This document shows positions 47,450 to 57,514 of a DNA stretch of 64,000 nt, piece by piece. Source of the DNA: Strongylocentrotus droebachiensis (lineage: Eukaryota; Echinodermata; Echinoidea; Camarodonta; Strongylocentrotidae); assembly GCA_035222895.1 (NCBI GenBank), contig JAVYIG010001047.1, positions 186,001 to 250,000 on the forward strand. The letters run 5' to 3'. Each line of letters begins with the position of its first letter. Positions within the stretch are counted from its first letter, which is position 1. The notes beneath the pieces are model-generated. The model made no database searches. It saw nothing but the letters and a program-made list of their open reading frames with translations, and had not been told where the DNA came from. The translations under genes were made by a program, and so were the position numbers.

Positions 47450-48780
47450 AACTTGACCTTATTGCAAATCCCTGAGTTCTGGCGATCTCAAAGTATTGCG
47501 TAATGAATAGGCATCCCCAAGTTAGTTGGAAATGACACCTTAAACGCTTTTCTAGACTGTTTGGTTCAAAAGTTACCACGTTTGTACATTAGCCATGCGG
47601 ACTGGCGGCCATTTTGGATTTGACCTCTCATGGTCATCGGAGGTCACATCAAACTGTGAAATAAAATAACTGAAAAGGGTTAAGGTGGAGGACTCTGCAG
47701 GGGAACCATTCCTTAATAAATTTGAGAACATAGGGGAGAACAAAATGGGGATTTAACCTTCAGTAACCATTCAAAACTTGCTATAATTTGGTCAATTTTG
47801 ACCTTGACCTTGACCTAAATGCAACACCCTGAGTTCTGGCTATCTCAAAAGTATTACCAAATGAATTGGCATCCCCAATTTAGTTGGAAATGACACCTCA
47901 AACGTTTTTCTGGACTATTTGGTTCAAAAGTTACCGCGTTTGTACATTAGACCATGCGGACTGGCGGCCATTTTGGATTTGACCTTTCAGGGTCATCAGA
48001 GGTCAAAACAAAATTTGAAATAAACTACCTGAAAAGGATTAAGGTGGAGGACTATGCAGGGGAACCATTCCTAAAGAAATTTGAGAACAAATGACAAATC
48101 TCATTTGTAATTACCATTCAAAATTTGCTATTTTAAGTCAATTTTGACCTTGACCTTGACCTACATGCAAAACCCTGAGTTCAGGCGATCTCAAAAGTAT
48201 TACCAAATGAATTGGCATCCCCAAGTTAGTTGGAAATGACACCTTAAACGTTTTTCTGGACTATTTGGTTCAAAAGTTAAGCGTGTTTGTACATTAGACC
48301 ATACGGATCGACTGGCGGCCATTTTGGATTTGACCTCTCAGGGTCATCAGAGGTCAAATCTGACTTCCCTCCACATCTGAAAATGAATCTAATGGTCTGC
48401 AGGGGAACCACTCTTAAACAAAATTGAGATCATAGGGGTAAACAAATGACAAATAAATGGGATTTTGTTGTTGTTGTAAACATTCAAAACTCAATTTTGA
48501 CCTTGACCTTGACCTTAATGCAAAACCCTGAATTCTGGCGATCTCAAAAGTATTACTAAATGAATTGGCATCCCCGATTTAGTTGGAAATGACACCTTGA
48601 ATGTGTTTCTGGACTATATGGTTAAAAAAACTAAGCGTGTTTGTACATTAGACCATGCGGACTGGCGGCCATTTTGAATTTGACCTCTCAGGGTCATCAG
48701 AGGTCAAATCTCATTTCCCTCCACATCTGAAAATAAATCTTATGGTGAAAGCTAACTATGCTAGAAGTTTCATGCTTTTA
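47450..48780 (-). repeat. Arm repeats, right (4 units, inverted)
   Basis: The reverse complement of the unit marker is found at about 47619, 47979, 48328 and 48679. TTGACCTTGACCTTGACCT-type arrays lie at about 47457, 47798, 48145 and 48497. Units are diverged from each other by a similar amount as left from right. Confidence 0.88.
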
Positions 48781-48815
48781 TCAAAAAGTGCACAATTTTC
48801 TTGCTAAGCCGCTGC

Positions 48816-49834
48816 ACTAAAAGTGTTACACAGGATAAAGTACATCCTCAAGGCTCAAAATGGCGGTGATAAAAATGAAGAGGAACTTTTGGCAGACACC
48901 AAAGTTGTCACTCAGTCAATTTGTCAAGTAAAAATTCTATCATTTGGAAAGTAAAAGTCCTTTTTGGAATTGTTGGATAGGATTCATGGTGAATATATTT
49001 TGTAGATGCAGGTTGGATCCACTTATTCAGTACTAAAGTCAAAGCTTTTTGGGCATTTTACTCAGTTTTCAGCTTCGATAAAATCTCAGTTGATGTGCTA
49101 AAAAATGAGCGATTATTCACTTTTACTGAATTCTTTCCGAAACGGGACTGACGTTTCATAAAAAGGCGTATATTTGATACTTGAAGTATACTTAATTTGT
49201 TTTATGGGGATGCAAGACCGCAACAGAGTCCTTCGCGCTTTCGAAATTCCTCGTCTTTGACGAGCCAGCACATCGCAGCAGTCCGCGGACGCCGATAAAT
49301 CTAGACCGTGGATCACCGTTCGTTCGCACGAACATCCCGGCGGAGATGAAGCGTTAGCATGGTCGTCCAGCAGAGATCGCATACACCCTCCGATTTGGAC
49401 AAAACCTGATGACGCTTACTAATGTTTGAAACAAAAATGTAATTCTCTAAACCATTTTTGATCTAGGGACGTAAACTGGAACATTTCGGAAAAACCTAAA
49501 TCTTTGAATTTCTCTGGTAAGTGGTAACTATCTTTAATATTAATTAATTGATATGTTATTAAGTGAGCTATTCACTCTAATTGTTAATAAATTAAATTTG
49601 TAAATGCTCCAGACCACAACAGTAGCAATTGGAAATAAATTATATTCGGATATGAGTTGTTTATTTATGTTGTTATCTTTTAACTGCTTAGTATGTTTTA
49701 ATATAAATGATGTCTCAGAATGGTGAAGAAAGAATGTTTCTCATGTTTTATATCATTACACTTAATCTGAAGAAAAAGATTGAAAATAAAAACCAAAACA
49801 ATTAGTATTATTAGAAATATGAATTAATTTTAAC
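48816..49834. other. Spacer with a GC-rich island (49205-49390)
   Basis: Mostly AT-rich, but 49205-49390 is clearly richer in CpG (CGCGC, CCGCGGACGCCGATAAA, CGTTCGTTCGCACGAAC). At 49512 the sequence CTCTGGTAAGTGG is a strong-looking splice donor. This could be a promoter and untranslated first exon of an unrecognised gene; no protein evidence supports it. Confidence 0.3.
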
Positions 49835-50350
49835 AACTTGAGTATAATTATTATCCCATTTTCCTACGATTCCTTTGCTAGTTATTGTCTTGGTCTCTGT
49901 AACCTTGAACAAAAAGGCATTATAATATTGATCACAAATGTTCTCTTTGCACGCCTATATTGTATGTTACAATATTTACAATTTCTAGTTTTTTTAAACA
50001 CATGTTCTAAGATAAAATCATTTAATGTTAACAACTTGACTACAATTGTTATCCCATTTTCTCCCATTTCTTTGCAATTCATTGTCTTGGTCTTTGTAAC
50101 CTTGAACAAAAAGGCATTATAATATTGATCACAATAGTTTTCTTTGTACGCCTATATTGTATGTTACAATATTTTATAATTTCTAGTTTTTTTTATACAC
50201 ATGTTCTAAGATAAAATGAATTCATTCTAACAACTTGACTATAATTGTTATCCCATTTTCCTCCCATTTCATTTCAATTCATGTTCTTGGTCTCTGTAAC
50301 CTTGACCAAAAAGGCATTATGTGTGTTATTGATCACAATTGTTCTCTTTT
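49835..50350. repeat. Tandem repeat, about 190-200 bp, three units
   Basis: AACAACTTGACTATAATTGTTATCCCATTTT ... TCTTGGTCTCTGTAACCTTGAACAAAAAGGCATTAT ... CACATGTTCTAAGATAAAAT starts near 49832, 50028 and 50228. The third unit is shortened. Confidence 0.85.
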
Positions 50351-50394
50351 ACAATTTCTACACGTGTTCTAAGATACTTTATCACATTATTCCC

Positions 50395-50640
50395 TCCATT
50401 TGTCGGCATTATTTTACCATGTGTTGCGTAATACAACTTCCATGTATTGAGGTGAGAAAGAAGAGAAAGAAAGATTGGAAAGAAGAAAAATTGTATATTT
50501 GTAAATTCGATATAGCTAGTTCTTGTGGAAAAGAAGGGAAAGAAAAAAAGCATATATAAATATTTTGATTTGTCGGCATTATTTTACCATGTGTAATATT
50601 CTACAACTCCAATGTATTTAGGTGAGAAAGACGGGTAACA
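50395..50640. repeat. Degenerate tandem repeat, about 175 bp
   Basis: TTTGTCGGCATTATTTTACCATGTGT ... ATGTATT(G/T)AGGTGAGAAAG occurs at 50399 and 50570. Related GGTGAAAAGGAAGGG or GGTGGAAAAGAAGGG words recur at 50527, 51174 and 51330. They look like remnants of the GEK linker of zinc-finger genes, but this is weak. Confidence 0.5.
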
Positions 50641-50808
50641 GGGGCGGATCTAGCTTTTTGCTAAGGGGGGGGGGGTTTGACCAAAATAATGACGATGCGG
50701 AGCATCGTCCACGAGCCGCGAAGCGGCGAGCCGAATTTTTTTGGGGTGTTTATTTGAACCCCGTAAGTGATGTTTTCCTGGCATCTATTAACACAATGGA
50801 GACCATAA
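50638..50808. mobile_element. Repeat R2, copy 2
   Basis: Almost identical to 10958-11125, from CAGGGGCGGATCTAGC to TGGAGACCATA. After the shared end this copy continues into AAAAGCAGTG, whereas the first copy meets the LINE tail. Confidence 0.75.
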
Positions 50809-50861
50809 AAAGCAGTGCATGATAACGTCTTTTTAAATCAAGTAACAGTTTAATACATAGT

Positions 50862-50970
50862 TATATCCAGAGTTATCATGTGTTTGGTTAAGTTACCAGA
50901 TGAGTTGAATATCTTCTCACAATATTTGCACTTGAAAGGGTTTCTCTCCAGCGTGCGTTCTTTTTTCTTT
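50862..50970 (-). pseudogene. C2H2 zinc-finger relic
   Basis: Minus strand reads FKCKYCEKIFNSSGNLTKHM followed by ITLD, a C2H2 finger whose second zinc histidine is replaced. Upstream, a GEKPF linker (GGAGAGAAACCCTTTC) is one base out of frame with the finger. A single broken finger is left, next to T-rich and G-rich low-complexity sequence (50960-51070). Confidence 0.55.
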
Positions 50971-51079
50971 CTTTTTTTCTTTCTTTTTTTCTTTTTTTTC
51001 CCTTTTTTTTTAGGGGGGGGGGCCGCCCAAGGGGGGGGGGGGGTTGCAACCCCCCCAACCCCCCCTCTAGATCCGCTTC

Positions 51080-52157
51080 TGAGTAAGAAAGAAAGGAAAG
51101 GGTAAAAAGTATATATATATATTGTAATTTCTATCTCGTATTTGTTATTTTTCTTACAGCTCACTCGTATTCAGGTGGAAAAGAAGGGAAAGACAAATAC
51201 ATTTAAATGTGACTTTGAATTTATTAGAAGTTATTTCATATGGCTCCCTTGCAGTTATATGGGAATGAAAGAGAAAGAAGGTATGGGGAAAAACTTTGAA
51301 TTCTTTATGGCTTTAGCTTTCTCGTATCAAGGTGAAAAGGAAGGGAGAGAAACAAACTCTGCAATGTTTGCCTTTCACGTGTTTTATATTTCTCTCTCTA
51401 TTCAATTTATCCGTAACATATACCGTATGTTGTCTTACATTTTGTGGGGTCTCAGTCTAGTCTAATATTTTTTTTGTCTGTATTTGAGGTCAGTCGTATA
51501 ATCAAGTGAACCTACACACAGCAAGCTAAGCTGTCAAGTAGTTTCACTTTCTATTTTTGTACTGAATGGTTTATAGAATATTCTTTCATGTTATCGATTA
51601 CTGTTATTCAGGATTATTCATGTGTCCATATTACTTAAAAATAGAAATGTTTTGTAAAATGTATTATGCTTTGTTAATCTTCTATGGAGTCGTCTAACTC
51701 AGTCTAGGCATGTGTACTCCAGGCTTACATGGTTTATGCATTGACATGAAGCTATATTTACCTGTGTAAATTAAACATAATGTTCTGGCTTTTCTTTCAC
51801 ATAATCTAATTTTATATAGGGGTAGAAACCCATTTTTAATGCAAGTCTTCTTTACTGAATACGGATATGCAATGCATGTACTGGATGCTTCATGAATATC
51901 CATTTATCATTTTCATAACAGCTTGGTCCACCGTACTGTTTGTTTGAGGTTTTATTATTCAAACGTTCAAATATACTAATATAACAATAATAACAATAAT
52001 AAATGTATTTTTTAATCGAGATGTCTAACGAATACACGGGACCAGAAAAAAAAAGTGCTAATCATGTCTAGTACTTTTAAAATACCGTATCTTAACAAAT
52101 AAAAATTGAATCCAGGTATATACTTCAGCTACATACTTGTCTACGTATCTAAGATAA
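51080..52157. other. No gene seen
   Basis: The 51142-51465 frame reads TFKCDFEF and GEKEGRE, which hint at zinc-finger debris but lack an intact finger. The rest is AT-rich. Confidence 0.4.
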
Positions 52158-52159
52158 TA

Positions 52160-52298
52160 GGGACTTTTAGAATCTGCACAACGAGAACGTGGACTGCCCT
52201 TTTAAGGCAATGTGACGTCCTTTTAAGGCACTGGCAGTGACGTCACATTGCCTTAAAAGGGCAGTCCACGTTCTCGTCGTGCAGAATCTAAAAGTCCC
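52160..52298. mobile_element. MITE family M-GGGAC, copy 5 (near-perfect palindrome)
   Basis: 139 bp with TA on both sides. GGGACTTTTAGAATCTGCAC through GAGAACGTGGACTGCCCTTT to TTGCCTTAAAAGGGCAGTCC and back out is almost fully self-complementary, with GACGTCCTTTTAAGGCACTG in the middle. Confidence 0.9.
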
Positions 52299-52372
52299 TA
52301 ATACGTGTTTGTCTGTTTAAATACAGAGCCTAAACTTTTATAAATATTGGTCGTTTGTCAAACGATGAAGGG

Positions 52373-52846
52373 GCCTGAGCTACCTTCGGGTGTAGGGTAG
52401 ACTCGAGATTAAGCGGCCTGAGCTACCTTCGGGTGTAGGGTAGACTCGATATTAAGCGTCCTGAGCTACCATCGGGTGTAGGGTAGACTCGGGATTAAGC
52501 GGCCTGAGCTACCTTCGGATGTAGGATAGACTCGAGATTAAGCGGCCTGAGCTACCTTCGGGTGTAGGGTAGACTCGAGATTAAGCGGCCTGAGCTACCT
52601 TCGGGTGTAGGTAAGACTCGGCATTAAGCGTCCTGAGCTACCTTCGGGTGTAGGGTAGACTCGAGATTAAGCGGCCTGAGCTACCTTTGGGTGTAGGGTA
52701 GACTCGGGATTAAGCGGCCTGAGCTACCTTCGGGTGTAGGGTAGACTCGGGATTAAGCGGCCTGAGCTACCATCGGGTGTAGGGTAGACTCGAGATTAAG
52801 CGGCCTGAGCTACCTTCGGGTGTAGAGTAGACTCGGGATTAAGAGG
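52373..52846. repeat. 43 bp minisatellite, 11 copies
   Basis: Unit GGCCTGAGCTACCTTCGGGT + GTAGGGTAGACTCGAGATTAAGC repeated head to tail with few substitutions (for example ATCGGG for TTCGGG, GGGATT for GAGATT). No coding frame runs through it. Confidence 0.95.
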
Positions 52847-52965
52847 CCGTTCGTTGATGAGAGCTGAAGAGTCAGCTACACATCGGAAAAATCTAATCAG
52901 CTTTAAACTTCAAATGCTGTCAGCTGCACCACTTGGACATTCCTCACAATTACATTACATATTAA

Positions 52966-53310
52966 AGATACTTTATCCCTTTTGCAGCCAGTATCAAATT
53001 GTGTAGAACTTTGCAGGAATTATGAATATGTCATGAATGTCCTATCTGTGAAATTTAAACATTACTAATGATTAGCAGTGTCCTAGTAATCAAATTATGC
53101 AAGGAAACCCGTTTACCTTCATAGGAAGTCTACTCCACTGTCAGACACTATTGAGTGACCGACTGACGTTTTTTTATTTTATTTGGTAATAACATACATA
53201 AAATGAGCTGTAACAGGTACATGAGCATTTGTTAACATCAATAATCCACTACTTGTAATGGCCGAAATTAAACTGATTGAATCTTTGTGCAGCCGAAACA
53301 TCGTTAAACT
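52966..53310 (-). mobile_element. TTAA-I element, partial inverted copy
   Basis: TTAA then AGATACTTTATCCCTTTTGCAGCC, followed by inverted landmarks TGTAGAACTTTGCAGGAATTATG, CTGTGAAATTTAAAC, CAGACACTATTGAGTG, CATGAGCATTTG and GATTGAATCTTTG. The far end is missing or replaced. Confidence 0.75.
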
Positions 53311-53779
53311 TTAATACTCTTTTTGTAGTTTTCGATGATACATGTATTCGGTCAGCAGGACCATATACACCGGAAACCCATTTACATGAATAATAGGCCC
53401 CCATGTAAATCAAGTAAAAAAACATCAATACCAATGTATGTCTGATTGAATTTACTTTGCCGGATGACCTAAAGCAGGGCCTTTCCACATGCACTCTGCT
53501 ACAACGTATGAAAACGAATAATTTCACCATTTCTATAGTGTGATATACACTGCCGGACCAATCTTTTAAAAAAATCTCCTATATTATGAAATCACCCAAG
53601 TATAACCCTTTGGGGTACAATATTAGTCTAGTTATTAAGGATACCTTTTGTCCCCTATTCGTAAGCGTTGATATCATTCTGTATCATCTTTCAATGTATA
53701 CTTTATCTTGTGCATTATAATGCTTGATCAATATATATTCTGGTGTAGGCTTCTTCATAATTAAACATTCATACATTAT
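53311..53779. other. No gene seen
   Basis: The minus-strand frame at 53249-53530 begins in TTAA-I sequence and has no recognisable motif. Confidence 0.45.
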
Positions 53780-53942
53780 GGCCCGAATTCACAAAGGAGG
53801 TTTGTCGACAAACCGAGGTTTATGTGCGTCATACGACGCGTTTCGACGCGTTTTTATAAACCTTGGTTTGTAAAAAAAACAAAAGGAGGTTTGTCGAAAC
53901 AAAAGGAGGTTTGACGACAAACTTCCTTTGTGAATTCGGGCC
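53780..53942. mobile_element. Foldback element GGCCCGAATTCACAAAGGAG
   Basis: Arms GGCCCGAATTCACAAAGGAG and TTCCTTTGTGAATTCGGGCC, plus inner repeats of GGAGGTTTGTCG and an ACGCGTTTCGACGCGT palindrome. 163 bp, no coding. Confidence 0.85.
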
Positions 53943-53954
53943 TATATGTAACGG

Positions 53955-54188
53955 GATTATTAGCAGTCAGTTTGTATCCAATATTTGGGTGAAAATCGAA
54001 CGGTATACAGCACTGCACATAATTTTTCTATTTATCTGTTGCTTTATATTTTAATACGTGTATGTAGGATTACGATTATTAGCAGTCAGTTTGTATCCAA
54101 TATTTGGGTGAAAATCGAACGGTATACAGCACTGCACATAATTTTTCTATTTATCTGTTGCTTTATATTTTAATACGTGTATGTAGGG
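53955..54188. repeat. Tandem duplication of 119 bp
   Basis: GATTATTAGCAGTCAGTTTG ... TACGTGTATGTAGG occurs twice in a row with no difference seen across more than 110 bases. Confidence 0.9.
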
Positions 54189-54682
54189 CGAATGTGGAAA
54201 TAGCTAACAACGATGAATAAAATCAAATTTATAATAAAAGCATCATTATGAATATGGAGATTTTACAAGAGTGAACATCTATTGTGTGTGTGCGCGCGCG
54301 TGTATGTATGTGTGTGTGTGTGTGAATGCGGTCGTTAGGGTACACAATTTGTAAATATCACAGAAAAGAAAAAGAAAACATATTTGGACTTTAGATATCA
54401 TAATTCCAAAAGATAGCTGCCAACATTCAAGTAAAATTATTTTTAAATTTCGATACCACCTTGGTGATCAATGTAGTGATGGTTATGACTGATAAGATGA
54501 GGATGATGACGAAGATGAAGATAAAGATGACAATAATGATGCATGTGAAGATACTTTTAACAGCATTTTTAAAGATTTTGTTATATCAATGAACTCATTC
54601 AATCCACTACAATGTACAATACAATACAAAACAAAGCAAATGGCGCTTTACATATCTCATTTGTTATCATTATACTTAAAGC
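54189..54682. other. No gene seen; GT/GC microsatellite
   Basis: A TGTGTGTGCGCGCGCGTGTA tract lies at about 54282-54323. A GATGA-rich stretch follows at 54493-54545. Confidence 0.6.
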
Positions 54683-54925
54683 ATTATTTATTAAATATAT
54701 TTGTGGCATTCCACCCAGTAAATAAGATCGATTGATCGATCTGTATCAATAAGGTCGATTGATCGACCTGTATTGAAAAAAACACAAGTCAGAAAAAATC
54801 TTGGAACCAGCGGGATTTGAACCTGCCATCTACTGCTTGCCGGGCAGCGACTCTACCACCAGGCCATCACTGGTCCATGGCACAGTCACGATGAACTAGA
54901 AACAAATACCTAAGCTCTCCTGATT
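54683..54925 (-). mobile_element. tRNA-in-TIR element, partial inverted copy
   Basis: Inverted version of the left part of 54967-55378: TIR core (ATTCCACCCAGTAAATAAG, GATCGATTGATCGATC), then the tRNA-like unit on the minus strand (54803-54876), then GGTATTTGTTTCTAG in reverse complement. The outermost 45 bases of the TIR and the whole second TIR are missing. Confidence 0.85.
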
Positions 54926-54966
54926 AATTCTGACTCATTAATATTCATTAGTCCGCCATAGGACAG

Positions 54967-55378
54967 TAACTTTTATAAATGTAATGCTTCCTGGGAGAAA
55001 TTTCAATTATTAAATATATTTGTGGCATTCCACCCAGTAAATAAGATCGATTGATCGATCTGTATCAATAAGGTCGATTGATCGACCTGTATTGATCGAC
55101 CTCTATCAGGAGAGCTTAGGTATTTGTTTCTAGTTCATCGTGACTGTGCCATGGACCAGTGATGGCCTGGTGGTAGAGTCGCTGCCCGGCAAGCAGTAGA
55201 TGGCAGGTTCAAATCCCGCTGGTTCCAAGATTTTTTCTGACTTGTGTTTTTTCAATACAGGTCGATCAATCGACCTTATTGATACAGATCGATCAATCGA
55301 TCTTATTTACTGGGTGGAATGCCACAAATATATTTAATAATTGAAATTTCTCCCAGGAAGCATTACATTTATAAAAGT
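54967..55378 (+). mobile_element. tRNA-in-TIR element, full copy
   Basis: About 412 bp. The left TIR runs from ACTTTTATAAATGTAATGC through GGCATTCCACCCAGTAAAT and two short palindromes (GATCGATTGATCGATC, GGTCGATTGATCGACC) to about 55090. The right TIR (55254-55378) is its practically exact inverse, about 120 bp. A tRNA-like unit sits between them. No protein frame. Confidence 0.88.
55153..55226 (+). other. tRNA-like unit inside the TIR element
   Basis: 74 nt from GGACCAG to CTGGTTCC, which pair as an acceptor-like stem. It has an A box (TGGCCTGGTGG), an anticodon-like stem-loop (CTGC-CCGGCAA-GCAG) and a B box (GGTTCAAATCC). Position 33 of the loop is C rather than the near-invariant T, and the D stem is weak. 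A working tRNA is doubtful, but an internal polymerase III promoter is plausible. The inverted twin is at 54803-54876. Confidence 0.6.
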
Positions 55379-56061
55379 TAAAGCATTATGATTAATATTT
55401 GTATTATTATCATTATTATTATTATTATTATCATTATTTTTATCATCATCACCATTACAATACAAAACAATGCAATTCAATATGATACAATTATTTGTTT
55501 ATTTGTTTTATTTTTTATTTATTTATTCTCCACTCATGGGATGGATTGCCCTTGTCAGCTACAAGCTGTTTTTCAAAGGACATGTAATTCATAGGCGTCT
55601 TTAGTTTTCGTGGGATGCATTATTTATAGGCTGTACCTATTAATATCCTTCGTCCTCATTCGGCTCTTACGCCGAATCTTAATAATAATAATAACAATTA
55701 TACTCAGTTTTTATACAGCGCAAATTACAATTAAGTCTCTAAGCGCTATGGAAATAGAAACAAAATAATCAAGAAGTGAGTACAGAACAAATGAAATAAT
55801 AAGAACATAATAGCATGATGAATATCCAAACTGAAACTACATGCTTATGTATAATACATTGTATTGTATAAAGAATGGTACAAAATTAGTCGGTGAATGA
55901 CTTACACCTAACATTTTAAACCACCGCGTATCGTAGCTTGCCTATCCTCAATGCCGGATTAACCACGTGATCATTTAGACAGCAAGACAGAGGGCGTCCC
56001 TCACCGTCTATAGCTTTAAAGAAGACGCTTCATCCATGATCACACGGAGCACTAGACAATA
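55379..56061. other. No gene; ATT run and L2-like tail
   Basis: An (ATT)n-type microsatellite spans about 55396-55450. At 55681-55760 the minus strand gives the L2/SINE-like end (CATAGCGCTTAGAGACTTAA ... ATTATT tail). Otherwise nothing supported. Confidence 0.5.
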
Positions 56062-56201
56062 GGGACTTTTCGATTTGCACGTTCAAGAGTATACTGCAAC
56101 GTATGAGGTCATTTTTTTAAAGCATTGTGTATGCAACACTGCTTCAAAAAATGACCACAGACGTAGCAGTCCACTAGTGAACGTGCAAATCGAAAAGTCC
56201 C
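56062..56201. mobile_element. MITE family M-GGGAC, copy 6
   Basis: GGGACTTTTCGATTTGCACG to CGTGCAAATCGAAAAGTCCC, about 140 bp, TA on the left (56060-56061). The interior (ATGACCTCATACG, AAGCATTGTGTATGC) is different from the other copies. Confidence 0.85.
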
Positions 56202-57490
56202 CACTACTACAAGCTTAGAGCGCAGGTGCTAGCTACCAAGCACACACTCATTGGGCAGGGTAGACCTTCTAAAATTATAATATTCAAGATGATGTCATTT
56301 CGGCCCTGGCCATCAGAAACCTTCTGATTAATTTACATAAGTAGTCTCAGCTCTGTCCTTACATCAATTATTTATATGATTAATTTCGGTAATGAACATT
56401 ACTCATTAAAACTTCATTTTTGGCAGATCAAGAATTTGCAGGGTAACCTGTGTCACAGTTTTTAGAGTTATATAGTTACAGTATCGTAGCAGCTCCTCAA
56501 TATGTGAGCAATACTATAAACCGAACTAGTCTACGATATTAATACTTATCGTGCACGAAATGGGCCAGCGTTTCAAATTGATATGAATGGAATTCTTGCA
56601 TTATGATTTCTGTTAATTATTTCATTGCCGCATTAACGTTTTCATAAAGCATGGATTTTTTTTTTCCTTTTTTTTTGGGGGGGGGGGGGGGGGATAATGG
56701 ATAGACATAGTTATCCGATAATATTTGTGGATAATTCCCCCACCATACCACAACATTCTCACAACTATATTCTTTCTTTACCTCCATCGGCAAGATCAGT
56801 CAGGTCATTTGAGCGTAAGACGAGAACGCCTACATCAGAAATGTTGTCCGTTCTATCACATTTATCGTGTTTTTCCGTTAATAATAATGATTATTAACGG
56901 AAGGAAGTTTACCGTCGTTCCTCGAGACTTTTAGACATATTGTATTTTAGTATAGCACTTCAACATAACTGGAAACAGAAACAAGGTGTAAAAATATTAA
57001 TATTTCTGTACGATTTCTATTGAAAGAGTTTCATTTTTTAATAGCCGACTAATAGGCTATTATATTTAATGTCGGTGTTAACTACCATTTGATATCAATT
57101 TTCCCCTTTGTGTTCCTTAACACATAACCGTTAATATTTTTCATTTGGTTTTTGCGTGTGATTTAATAGCCTGTAAATGTTTAAATGCTCATCCAAGAAT
57201 GCAATATGACTTTTGGTTTCGTCTAAACGCATTCATAATATTGTTTCGTCTAAACGCATTCATAATATTGTTTCCCAGAACTTTATTATAGTTTTGATTA
57301 CTAATTTAGAATAATTTGATAACCACAATTTTTGAAGGAAAACAAAAATCGGAGCGCTTAAACACAGCTCAATTTGAGGCTGACCGTCTGTAGCAAAGGA
57401 TACAAATTTGTTAATGCATCTATGAGCTTGTGTAAGCATATGATATTCAAGAGCGATATATTATCATCAGATAAAGGTGTACTTTTACTA
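56202..57490. other. Upstream region of the TLR gene
   Basis: No coding. A T-run then G-run lies at 56653-56692. A direct duplication GTTTCGTCTAAACGCATTCATAATATT occurs at 57217 and 57242. A 5' leader exon of the receptor could lie here, but no clear donor was picked out. Confidence 0.45.
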
Positions 57491-57514
57491 TTGCAGAGGT
57501 GATATATTGACGTC
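57491..57514 (+). promoter_or_regulatory. Probable splice acceptor in the TLR 5' leader
   Basis: TACTTTTACTATTGCAG ends at 57496, 18 bases before the start ATG. A pyrimidine-rich tract with CAG so close to the start suggests the coding exon begins here and an untranslated first exon lies upstream. Confidence 0.45.

Larger units (their letters stand above)
43586..48815. mobile_element. Long inverted-repeat (foldback-type) element next to ovo
   Basis: The left arm (about 43586-44775) and right arm (about 47450-48815) are inverse complements: TAGTACAGCGGATTAGC ... GAATTGTGCACTTTTTGATAAAAGC on the left matches the reverse complement of GCTTTTATCAAAAAGTGCAC ... GCTAAGCCGCTGCACTA on the right. Each arm is a tandem series of about 344-366 bp units, three on the left and four on the right. 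The core (44780-47390) contains a decayed gene (45050-46440) and a later TTAA-I insertion. No target duplication could be made out. The layout recalls foldback transposons with internally repetitive arms, such as FB in Drosophila and TU in sea urchin; kinship is inference. Confidence 0.75.

Noticed and set aside
49113..49382. 89-codon minus-strand frame in the CpG-rich patch
   Set aside because: High GC makes open frames likely by chance, and no recognisable motif is present.
52373..52846. CRISPR-like array
   Set aside because: Units are contiguous without spacers; it is a minisatellite in a eukaryotic genome.
55153..55226. Functional tRNA-Ala or tRNA-Gly
   Set aside because: The loop lacks T33 and the D stem is weak, so the identity suggested by the loop is unreliable. 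It is kept as tRNA-like only.
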